64,000 bases of DNA, taken from positions 92,829 to 156,828 of the forward strand of contig CALRZN010000011.1 in NCBI GenBank assembly GCA_943372645.1, in the 5' to 3' direction. This stretch comes from VBWE01 sp943372645. GTDB taxonomy: Bacteria > Bacteroidota > Bacteroidia > Palsa-965. Below, one piece after another: positions 33,447 through 40,375 of this stretch (position 1 is the first letter of the stretch; every line of letters starts with the position of its first letter). Made by a program: the position numbers and the translations under genes. The notes beneath the pieces are model-generated. The model did no database searches. It saw nothing but the letters and a program-made list of their open reading frames with translations, and was not told the DNA's origin.

Positions 33447-34631
33447 TTATACGTGTAATGCTGGTTCAGTTGTTTTTGACATCCATGATTTGTAGTAGTC
33501 TTTCACTTCTACCTTCATGGCTTCTTTTGTAATTTTTACCGGGTTGAACGGATCTATCATCACGGCCAGTTCCATCGTTTCTTTTTTACCGATGCTGCGC
33601 TCAATGGCGCCCGGGTGCGGACCGTGCGGAATACCGGCAGGATGCAGCGTAAACTGCCCCGGCTGAATATTGTTGCGGCTCATAAAATCACCGGCCACAT
33701 AGTAGAGGATTTCGTCCGAGTCAATGTTGCTGTGGTGATACGGTGCCGGAATCGCGTCCGGATGATAATCATACAGGCGCGGTACAAATGAACAGATCAC
33801 AAAATTGTTGCCTTCAAAATTCTGGTGAATCGGTGGCGGCATGTGAATGCGGCCTGTGATCGGTTCAAAATTGAAAATACTGAACGCGTACGGATAACTG
33901 TAACCATCCCAGCCCACAAGGTCAAACGGATGTGTTTCGTACACGTACGGATAAATGAGCCCGCGTTTTTTGATATTGATTTTGAAATCGCCTTTCGCAT
34001 CAATCGTTTCAAAGTTCGAAGGCAGTTTAAAATCGCGTTCGCAGAAGGGCGAATGTTCCAGCATCTGCCCGTATTCATTGCGGTACCGTTTCGGCGTACG
34101 TATCGGGCTGAACGATTCCACAAAAAGAATCCGGTTCTCCGGAGTTTTAAACTCCAGCTGGTAAACGGTTCCGCGCGGAATCACTAAGTAATCGCCGTAT
34201 TCAAACGCTACGGTTCCGTACATGCTTTTCAGTTTGCCCGAACCTTCGTGAATGAATAACAATTCATCCGCATCCGCATTTTTGAAAAAATAATCGTTCA
34301 TGGATTGCTGCGGACGCGCAATGCCTACGGTCATGTCGTTATTAAAAAACAACACTTTGCGGCTGGCGATGTAATCGTTTTCCGGAGCCACTTCAATACC
34401 GGTAAAGCTGAGTGCTTTCAGGTTCTCTTCAATGGCCACTTCCGGCCGAACAGAATACGGCTCGCCCATGGATTTAACCATCGTGGGCGGATTGAGGTGA
34501 TACACCAGCGATGATGTACCCGAAAACCCTTCGGTGCCAAAAAGTTCTTCGTGGTAAAGCTGTCCTTCCTCGTTCCGGAAAACGATATGGCGCTTATTGG
34601 GAATGTGACCTTGCTGCTGATAAACGGGCAT
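33447..34631 (-). CDS. hmgA: Homogentisate 1,2-dioxygenase
   Basis: HmgA opens the ring of homogentisate with Fe(II) and O2 to give maleylacetoacetate, the step after HPPD. The 394-residue protein shows the cupin features of the family: VIPRGTVYQLEF, the metal site region PYHHSNIDSDEILYY (His and Glu ligands) and FTLHPAGIPHGPHPGAIERS (His ligand). It is shorter than the human enzyme and of the bacterial type. It is the first gene of the tyrosine operon and has a CRP/FNR-like box at its promoter. A fumarylacetoacetase gene is not in the window. Confidence 0.95.
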   Translation of the reverse strand: MPVYQQQGHIPNKRHIVFRNEEGQLYHEELFGTEGFSGTSSLVYHLNPPTMVKSMGEPYSVRPEVAIEENLKALSFTGIEVAPENDYIASRKVLFFNNDMTVGIARPQQSMNDYFFKNADADELLFIHEGSGKLKSMYGTVAFEYGDYLVIPRGTVYQLEFKTPENRILFVESFSPIRTPKRYRNEYGQMLEHSPFCERDFKLPSNFETIDAKGDFKINIKKRGLIYPYVYETHPFDLVGWDGYSYPYAFSIFNFEPITGRIHMPPPIHQNFEGNNFVICSFVPRLYDYHPDAIPAPYHHSNIDSDEILYYVAGDFMSRNNIQPGQFTLHPAGIPHGPHPGAIERSIGKKETMELAVMIDPFNPVKITKEAMKVEVKDYYKSWMSKTTEPALHV

Positions 34632-34648
34632 GAGAAAATATTTTAATG

Positions 34649-34692
34649 CAAATAACGCGGGAGCACCAACGATTTAAAATGATGTTTGTCAG
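34649..34692 (-). promoter_or_regulatory. hmgA-hpd promoter with CRP/FNR-like box
   Basis: On the minus strand the box reads CTGACAAACATCAT (complement of 34679-34692; TGA-N6-TCA). Exactly 22 bp later is the octamer GTTATTTG (complement of 34649-34656), which keeps the TTTG end but not the TA. The ATG is 17 nt further. The poor -7 fits dependence on an activator. Confidence 0.75.
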
Positions 34693-34733
34693 CCGGAAAA
34701 ATGATCTTTTGCAAAATCAAAAAGAGAAATCAA

Positions 34734-35228
34734 TCACGCCAGGCACTTAAAATGCTCAAACGGCTCCTGGCACGATTCGCAACGGTACAGTGCTTTGCAG
34801 GCTGTTGATCCGAACCGGCTGATGCAGGTTGTTTTTTCCGCACTGCAGCGCGGGCACGCAACAGGCATGGCTTTAAACGTAGCATGGCACGAAGAATGTG
34901 CCGGTGGCGCAATGCCGTACGCCTTCAGTTTTTGTTTCGCTTCCGTCGAAATCCAGTCCGTTGTCCAGGCCGGTGCATACGTCAGCTTCACACGAACCTG
35001 CTCCACTTCATCAAACTGCAGCAGGATTTCGCGGATCTGGTCTTCAATCAATCCCATTGCGGGACAGGCCGTGTACGTTGGGGTTATCGTAACCACGCAG
35101 CATGCATTTTCAATGGCAACGCTGCGCAGGATGCCGAGTTCGTGAATGGTAATAACCGGGATTTCCGGATCGGGAATCCTGGCTATGGCATCATAGAGTT
35201 TATCTATATCTGTTTCGGTAGTTACCAT
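34734..35228 (-). CDS. paaD: Phenylacetyl-CoA epoxidase accessory subunit PaaD
   Basis: The 164-residue protein starts with a MIP18/DUF59 domain (IPDPEIPVITIHELGILR, then TPTYTACPAMGLIEDQI) and ends with a Cys-rich zinc-ribbon-like tail (CPRCSAEKTTC, CKALYRCESC). PaaD is thought to help iron-sulphur or metal assembly of the PaaABCE epoxidase. Its start overlaps the paaC stop by a few bases. The reductase gene paaE, normally next, is not in the window. Confidence 0.93.
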   Translation of the reverse strand: MVTTETDIDKLYDAIARIPDPEIPVITIHELGILRSVAIENACCVVTITPTYTACPAMGLIEDQIREILLQFDEVEQVRVKLTYAPAWTTDWISTEAKQKLKAYGIAPPAHSSCHATFKAMPVACPRCSAEKTTCISRFGSTACKALYRCESCQEPFEHFKCLA

Positions 35229-35980
35229 TGTGCATCGGGATAGGCGCGCTGGAGGTATTGCATTTCAGAAAGAATATGACCGAGATTTTCAGTATGCACA
35301 CCTTTGCGGCTTCCGGTCTGCATCCAGGTATTTTCCGGGATGTACAGCGTGGCTTCAGTGAGCAGTTCGCTGATGTAATTTTCCCACAACGCTTTCATCG
35401 GAATGGTATCCACGCCGATGCCTTCGCGCAGCAGGAAATGATCTACTTCATCCATTTCAAAAAGTTCGCCGGTGTACATCCACAGGTCGTTCACCGCATC
35501 CTGCATGCGGCGGCGGCTTTCTGCTGTTCCATCGCCGAGGCGCAGGGTCCAGTCGGCAGCGTGCTCCAGGTGATAACGTATTTCTTTGATGGTTTTGGCC
35601 GCAATGGCAGCAAGCGTTTCATCCTTGCTCTGCATCAGCGCCGTATAGAAATGAAATTCATACGCTGAAATAAACAACTGGCGCACGATGGTATGTGCAA
35701 AATCGCCGTTGGGTTGCTCGGTGAGAAGGTGGTTGTAATATTCTATTTCCGGGCGGCGGTAAGCAAGGTCATCAGCGGTTTCCCAGTTCATGTCCACATC
35801 AGCGGCATAACCGAGCAGCGCCTGTGCACGGCCGATCATGTCGAGCGCCATGTTGGTTTGCGCCAGGTCTTCTTCAATAAACGGTGCACGGCTGCACAGT
35901 TCCGAAAGGCGGTGTCCGAGTATGAGCGCATCGTCGCCGAGACGAAGGCAATACGTAAATAAAGCATCCTGCTTGTTCAT
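35222..35980 (-). CDS. paaC: Phenylacetyl-CoA epoxidase structural subunit PaaC
   Basis: The 252-residue helical protein is ferritin-like (LGDDALILGHRLSELCSRAPFIEEDLAQTNMALDMIGRAQALL, then IRYHLEHAADWTLRLGDGTAESRRRM). PaaC resembles PaaA in fold but lacks a working di-iron site; it supports PaaA in the (AC)2 core. Typical length. It starts 13 bp after paaB. Confidence 0.94.
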   Translation of the reverse strand: MNKQDALFTYCLRLGDDALILGHRLSELCSRAPFIEEDLAQTNMALDMIGRAQALLGYAADVDMNWETADDLAYRRPEIEYYNHLLTEQPNGDFAHTIVRQLFISAYEFHFYTALMQSKDETLAAIAAKTIKEIRYHLEHAADWTLRLGDGTAESRRRMQDAVNDLWMYTGELFEMDEVDHFLLREGIGVDTIPMKALWENYISELLTEATLYIPENTWMQTGSRKGVHTENLGHILSEMQYLQRAYPDAQW

Positions 35981-35993
35981 GCGGCTTTGTTTT

Positions 35994-36287
35994 TTAAATA
36001 TTTTTTGCGCCTTCCGGCATCACGTAAAAAGTAGGGTGACGATAAATTTTGTCGTTCGACGGATCGAAGAGCATCGCACTGTCGTCCGGATCAGAAGCCA
36101 CAATCGCTTTGGAAGGCACTACCCAGATGCTGGTTCCTTCGCCCCGGCGGGTGTAGGTATCGCGCGCATTCTGCATGGCCATTTTTGCATCCGCAGCGTG
36201 AATGCTGCCCGCATGGGAATATTTGTTTCCTGATTTACTCTGGATAAATACTTCCCATAAATCAAATTGAGTGTCGTTGGCTGTCAT
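35994..36287 (-). CDS. paaB: Phenylacetyl-CoA epoxidase subunit PaaB
   Basis: The 97-residue protein has the compact PaaB pattern: FDLWEVFIQSKSGNKYSHAGSIHAADAKMAMQNARDTYTRRGEGTSIWVVPS, ending with PTFYVMPEGAKNI. PaaB bridges the catalytic core pairs. A 145-bp gap between paaA and paaB holds several imperfect copies of a GTTCATGCGC-like sequence and no gene. Confidence 0.94.
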   Translation of the reverse strand: MTANDTQFDLWEVFIQSKSGNKYSHAGSIHAADAKMAMQNARDTYTRRGEGTSIWVVPSKAIVASDPDDSAMLFDPSNDKIYRHPTFYVMPEGAKNI

Positions 36288-36432
36288 GGTTTATTTTTTG
36301 TGCGTTATGTTCGTTGTTCAAGCGCAGTGTTTGTGTTCATCATGCATTTTTTTGTGTTTATGCGCGATGCCCGTTGTTCATGCGCAATGCCTCGCGCATC
36401 AGTAACGTTACCCCACGCAGTGTTTATATTAA

Positions 36433-37380
36433 CTACGCTTCCACCTCCACCGCCGTACTCGTTTTTTTCTGCTGGTAAGCTGCTGCTGCCTCCCGCACCC
36501 ATGCTCCTTCTTCGTGGTACTTCACGTGGTGCTGCATGCGCTGCCGGTTGCAGGGGCCGTTGCCTTTGATTACGCGGTAAAATTCTTCCCAGTTGATTGC
36601 ACCGATATCATAATGCCCGGTGGCTTCATTCCATTTCGCATCTTTATCCGGTATGGTCAGCCCGATGAGTTCGGCCTGCGGGATGGTTTTATCAATAAAC
36701 TTCTGGCGGAGTTCATCGTTCGTTTCACGTTTGATGCGCCACTTCATGGCATCGGAACTGTGCGGCGAATCGGTATCGTGCGGACCGAACATCATGAGTG
36801 CAGGCCACCACCAGCGGTTCATCGCATCCTGTGCCATGGCCTGCTGTTCTTTGGTACCGCGCATCATTTTGGTCATAATTTCATAGCCCTGGCGCTGATG
36901 AAAACTTTCTTCTTTGCAGATGCGCACCATGGCGCGGGCATACGGACCATACGAGGTACGCTGCAGCGACACCTGGTTCACAATGGCAGCACCATCCACC
37001 AGCCAGCCGATGGCCCCGATGTCGGCCCAGTTGAGCGCGGCGTAATTAAAAATGTTGGAGTATTTGGCTTTGCCTTCGTGCAGCTGTTCAATCATTTCGC
37101 TGCGCGAAATTCCGAGCGTTTCAGCCGCACTGTAGAGGTACAGGCCGTGCCCGCCTTCGTCCTGTATTTTCGCAAGCAGAATCTGCTTCGAACGCAGGCT
37201 CGGTGCACGTGTAATCCAGTTGCCCTCCGGTTGCATACCGATTACTTCCGAATGGGCATGTTGCGATACCTGGCGGATGAGGTGCCTGCGATACGCTTCG
37301 GGCATGTAGTCGCGCGGTTCAATGTAGTCGCCGCTTTCAATCCGTTCAAGAAACTGCTGGTCGTTATGTTCCTGCTGCAT
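36433..37380 (-). CDS. paaA: Phenylacetyl-CoA epoxidase catalytic subunit PaaA
   Basis: PaaA is the di-iron monooxygenase that epoxidises the ring of phenylacetyl-CoA using O2. The 315-residue protein has the ligand segments QDEGGHGLYLYSAAETLG (E-x2-H) and CKEESFHQRQG (E-x2-H), plus WADIGAIGWLVDGAAIVNQ. The last residues (KKTSTAVEVEA) are unconserved. It is the first gene of paaABCD; paaE and the downstream beta-oxidation genes are not seen. Its promoter carries the CRP/FNR-like box. Confidence 0.95.
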   Translation of the reverse strand: MQQEHNDQQFLERIESGDYIEPRDYMPEAYRRHLIRQVSQHAHSEVIGMQPEGNWITRAPSLRSKQILLAKIQDEGGHGLYLYSAAETLGISRSEMIEQLHEGKAKYSNIFNYAALNWADIGAIGWLVDGAAIVNQVSLQRTSYGPYARAMVRICKEESFHQRQGYEIMTKMMRGTKEQQAMAQDAMNRWWWPALMMFGPHDTDSPHSSDAMKWRIKRETNDELRQKFIDKTIPQAELIGLTIPDKDAKWNEATGHYDIGAINWEEFYRVIKGNGPCNRQRMQHHVKYHEEGAWVREAAAAYQQKKTSTAVEVEA

Positions 37381-37403
37381 AGCCTTGTTTTTTATATACC
37401 CGG

Positions 37404-37447
37404 CAAATATATTTTCAGCAACAGGTTTACGAAATGAGGGCCGTCAT
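37404..37447 (-). promoter_or_regulatory. paaABCD promoter with CRP/FNR-like box
   Basis: On the minus strand the box reads ATGACGGCCCTCAT (complement of 37434-37447; TGA-N6-TCA). Exactly 22 bp later is TATATTTG (complement of 37404-37411), a perfect TAnnTTTG. The paaA ATG is 23 nt further. Confidence 0.8.
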
Positions 37448-37471
37448 TCAAAAAACTAATTCATGTCAATT

Positions 37472-37491
37472 AAAAAGCCCCTTGCGGGGCT
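37472..37491 (-). terminator. Terminator of the 124-residue protein gene
   Basis: On the minus strand stem AGCCCC/GGGGCT with a 4-nt loop is followed by TTTTT. Confidence 0.75.
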
Positions 37492-37518
37492 GTGTGTGTC
37501 TTAACGATTAAAAACGGA

Positions 37519-37893
37519 TCAGGCCACATTCGGACCGGAAAGTGCTTCGCCCTGGCTGTTCTGTTCGTACAGCGTCCAGCTGTCGGTAACGGTTGTTTCG
37601 AGCCACACCTTTCCCGATTTGCGGAACACCTGCACCGACAGGCCGTAAAGGGTCTGAAACTGTTGCTCCAGTTCGGCCACGGTCATGCCCGGAGTAATGG
37701 TTATCATACCCTCGTTATGCACCGTGCGGCATTCCTGCAACGTTTTGTTGCTGTCTTTCATCTGCTTTTTCAGCGAAGGTTCGCCTGCCTGGTGCGGCTT
37801 CGAGAAAAACTCAAGCTTCAGGTATGGAAACAACTGATGAAAATCCTCCTGGAGGGCGTATATCTTTTTGTTATCTGAAATCTGTATCAGCAT
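37519..37893 (-). CDS. Conserved hypothetical protein (Bacteroidota), O2-regulon candidate
   Basis: The 124-residue cytosolic protein starts MLIQISDNKKIYALQEDFHQLFPYLKLEFF and ends with FRKSGKVWLETTVTDSWTLYEQNSQGEAL. From memory this resembles a small conserved protein found across Bacteroidota with no assigned function; no catalytic motif is evident. The TVAELEQQFQTLYGLSVQVFRKSG part suggests a small alpha/beta fold. It lies between paaA and the REC-CRP gene, has its own promoter with a degenerate copy of the box at the same spacing, and its own terminator. I infer a role linked to respiration or redox from that, not from sequence. Confidence 0.85.
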   Translation of the reverse strand: MLIQISDNKKIYALQEDFHQLFPYLKLEFFSKPHQAGEPSLKKQMKDSNKTLQECRTVHNEGMITITPGMTVAELEQQFQTLYGLSVQVFRKSGKVWLETTVTDSWTLYEQNSQGEALSGPNVA

Positions 37894-37961
37894 TTTATGT
37901 AGACTTTATCCTTGCGGGTTAATTTATCAGTACCGCAGCTAATCGCCTTGGTTTATTGGGA

Positions 37962-38005
37962 CAAAGCTACATCCCGCAGGGCGGGCAGCGAATGACCCCG
38001 GACAC
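37962..38005 (-). promoter_or_regulatory. Promoter of the 124-residue protein with a degenerate CRP/FNR-like box
   Basis: On the minus strand GTGTCCGGGGTCAT (complement of 37992-38005) keeps the distal TCA half but has TGT instead of TGA in the first half. Exactly 22 bp later lies TAGCTTTG (complement of 37962-37969), a perfect TAnnTTTG. The spacing is identical to the five intact cases. Confidence 0.6.
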
Positions 38006-38023
38006 CCGTATATTTGAGCCTTA

Positions 38024-39082
38024 TCAGTTTTTCATTCCCGTTAACTTGTCCAGGTTCAGGATTGTAATTGATCCGCCCTTGATGTCAACCAACCCTTCGT
38101 CTTTAAAATCGCTGAGTGTGCGTATGGTGGTTTCGGTGGCTGTTCCGGCCAGGTTGGCAAGGTCTTCCCGCGAAATGGTCATGGTGAAAACGGCCTGTCC
38201 TTCTTTTTTGTAGCGGTTGTATAATGTTACCAGTGCTTCCGAAACGCGCTTGCGCACCGAGTTGTAAGCCAGTTTCAGCAGTTGTTCTTCTTTCTCCTGC
38301 AGGTTATCGGAAATGAGGCGGATAAATGCACGCGACACTTCGGCATTGCGGTACAACAGCGAGAAAAAATCGTCGCGTGGAATCATGGTAATTTCCGACT
38401 CTTCCATCGCCACAGCGGAATCGGTGTAACGCGAATCTTCGAGCAGGGCGAGGTAACCGAAAAAATCACCTTCCTTGTACAGGCCGGTAATCAGTTCTTT
38501 GCCCTGGTCGTTGGAGCGGAATGTTTTTATTTTGCCGCGTGTAACAAGATAAACGCCTTTCGGAAAATGGCCTTCGCTGTACACACTTTCTTTTTTACGG
38601 CAGGTTCGTGTTTCGCGGGTATCCGAAATTTTATGCAGTTCATCAAACCCGCTGGCACTGGCCAGGAACGCGCCAACACCATCCACACCGCCGGAATAAT
38701 CTTTTTTCATCAGCTCCGTTTTGCGGAGGCGGCTTTCGATGGCGTTCAGCAGTTCAATATCATCAAACGGTTTGGTCAGGTAATCATCGGCTCCCATTTC
38801 CATGCCTTTGCGCAGGTCGCTGCGTTCGGCCTTGGCCGTTAAAAACACAAACGGAATAGCTGCCGTTTCATCGTTTTTCGAAAGCATGTGCAACACCCCA
38901 TACCCGTCGAGTACAGGCATCATAATATCGCATACAATCAGATCCGGTTTCTGCTGCTGTGCCATTTCTACACCTTCTTTGCCGTTGGCAGCAGTAATTA
39001 CTTCGTAACTGGCAAGCTGCAGGATTTCCGCGGTATTCTCGCGCATATCCTTGTTGTCTTCAATCAGCAGAATCTTTTTCAT
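38024..39082 (-). CDS. Hybrid regulator: receiver domain fused to a CRP/FNR-type DNA-binding module
   Basis: The 352-residue protein has a receiver domain (about 1-125; phospho-acceptor D52 in VCDIMMPVLDGYG, conserved Lys in LTKPF), a cyclic-nucleotide-binding-like beta roll (about 155-265, GVYLVTRGKIKTFRSND, EGDFFGYLALLED) and a CRP/FNR winged helix. The helix TISREDLANLAGTATETTIRTL has E317 and R321 at the positions that read TGA in CRP and FNR sites. The only Cys near the roll (RTCRKK) is single, so an FNR iron-sulphur cluster is unlikely; input should come through phosphorylation. The kinase gene overlaps its start by 4 bp. It plays the roles of FixJ and FixK in one protein and is the natural candidate to bind the boxes described here. 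Confidence 0.93.
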   Translation of the reverse strand: MKKILLIEDNKDMRENTAEILQLASYEVITAANGKEGVEMAQQQKPDLIVCDIMMPVLDGYGVLHMLSKNDETAAIPFVFLTAKAERSDLRKGMEMGADDYLTKPFDDIELLNAIESRLRKTELMKKDYSGGVDGVGAFLASASGFDELHKISDTRETRTCRKKESVYSEGHFPKGVYLVTRGKIKTFRSNDQGKELITGLYKEGDFFGYLALLEDSRYTDSAVAMEESEITMIPRDDFFSLLYRNAEVSRAFIRLISDNLQEKEEQLLKLAYNSVRKRVSEALVTLYNRYKKEGQAVFTMTISREDLANLAGTATETTIRTLSDFKDEGLVDIKGGSITILNLDKLTGMKN

Positions 39083-40284
39083 TGCGGTATGGTTACAGTA
39101 AATGTGGTTCCTTTATGTTCTTCGCTTTCGTACGAAATACGGCCATTCATCAGTTCGGTATATTTGGCTACAATGTGCAGCCCCAGGCCCGTTCCCTGGA
39201 TGTGTGTGGCGTTGTTTCCCCGGAAAAAACGTTCAAACAGGTGCTCCTGGTCCGCTTTCGGAATGCCGATGCCCTGGTCGGTGATGCTTATTTTCGCCTG
39301 CGTTTCCGACACTACTGTTTTCACCGTAATGTTTTTTCCTTCGGGCGAAAACTTGATTGCATTGGATACAAAATTGAACAGGATATTGCGCAGCAGTTTT
39401 TTATCCATCAGCACCTCATCATTGCCGGTATGTTCCGCCACCAATTGCTGCCCCGGCTTGCACAGCGTGCCGAGGTCGGACAACACTTCCGCAATAAACA
39501 ACCGCAGGTTAAACGGCTCGGGCATATTGTCCACGCGTCCCTCTTCAAAACGGCTCACCGAAAGAAAATCATTCAGTATGTCCGTCAGGTTATTTATTGA
39601 TGATTTGATTTTACTCACATGCCGCTCCTGTTTCTCCTTGTCGTTCTGCTCGCCGTATTTGGTAACGAGCGAAAGCGACGAGAGAATAGTGGCCAGCGGC
39701 GTCCGGAATTCATGCGAAGCCATGGAAACAAAACGCGATTTCATATCACTCAGTTCGCGCTCCTTTTCCAGTGCCTGGTGCAGGCTCTTCTGCGTTTTTT
39801 CCAGCTCGCGAACGGCTTCTTCCAGGATCATGGTCCGGTTTTTCACCTGCCTTTCGAGTTCCGCCGAATAGTTTTTCAGTTTTTCTTCGGCCTGCTTGCG
39901 GATGGTGATATCAACGATAAAAGCAATTACAAACCGGCCGCTGCTGTTCGCAAACGGACTGAGGCTGATTTCCACCGGCACCTCCGACCCGCTTTTGTGT
40001 TTTCCGAACAGGTTAATGCCCTGCCCCATGGATCGGGCATGCGGGTTTTTATTAAAATTATCGCGAAGCCCGGTATGATGGCCACTGAAACGGGCCGGGA
40101 TCAAAACTTCTACCTTCTGCCCGATCAGTTCATCTTTATCGTAGCCAAACAGGTGTTCTGCACTCGGATTAATCCGGATTATTTCGCCCGAATCGTTTGT
40201 AACCAACACACCCTCAGTCGCATGCATAAAGAGCGCGTCTATCCCTTCGGAACTATCCATGTATATTTTTTCTTCTGGTTGCAT
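39079..40284 (-). CDS. PAS-domain sensor histidine kinase, FixL-like PAS
   Basis: The 401-residue protein has no membrane segment. PAS domain about 12-125 with IIRINPSAEHLFGYDKDELIGQKVEVLIPARFSG, then H69 H70 and HARSMGQGINLFGKHKSGSEVPVEISLSP, the pattern of FixL-type and related PAS domains in which a His on the F helix binds haem. A coiled coil (about 130-185) leads to the HisKA dimerisation helix with H191 (MASHEFRTPL), and HATPase_c with N, G1 (DQGIGIP), F (FERFFRG) and G2 (GTGLGLHI) boxes. It precedes and overlaps the REC-CRP gene. Haem binding is inferred from position only; another small ligand is possible. ATG 40260 is an alternative start. Confidence 0.92.
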   Translation of the reverse strand: MQPEEKIYMDSSEGIDALFMHATEGVLVTNDSGEIIRINPSAEHLFGYDKDELIGQKVEVLIPARFSGHHTGLRDNFNKNPHARSMGQGINLFGKHKSGSEVPVEISLSPFANSSGRFVIAFIVDITIRKQAEEKLKNYSAELERQVKNRTMILEEAVRELEKTQKSLHQALEKERELSDMKSRFVSMASHEFRTPLATILSSLSLVTKYGEQNDKEKQERHVSKIKSSINNLTDILNDFLSVSRFEEGRVDNMPEPFNLRLFIAEVLSDLGTLCKPGQQLVAEHTGNDEVLMDKKLLRNILFNFVSNAIKFSPEGKNITVKTVVSETQAKISITDQGIGIPKADQEHLFERFFRGNNATHIQGTGLGLHIVAKYTELMNGRISYESEEHKGTTFTVTIPQ

Positions 40285-40305
40285 GCGAATTTAGCAATAC
40301 GGAAG

Positions 40306-40349
40306 CGAAATTAGATACCGCGGTCAGGGCAAAACATGACGACGGTCAT
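40306..40349 (-). promoter_or_regulatory. Promoter of the kinase/REC-CRP operon with CRP/FNR-like box
   Basis: On the minus strand a perfect 5+5 palindrome ATGACCGTCGTCAT (complement of 40336-40349; TGA-N6-TCA) lies exactly 22 bp upstream of TAATTTCG (complement of 40306-40313), one mismatch from TAnnTTTG. The kinase ATG is 21 nt further. This suggests autoregulation. Confidence 0.75.
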
Positions 40350-40375
40350 ATTTCCACATGAGCAACATCACCGGT

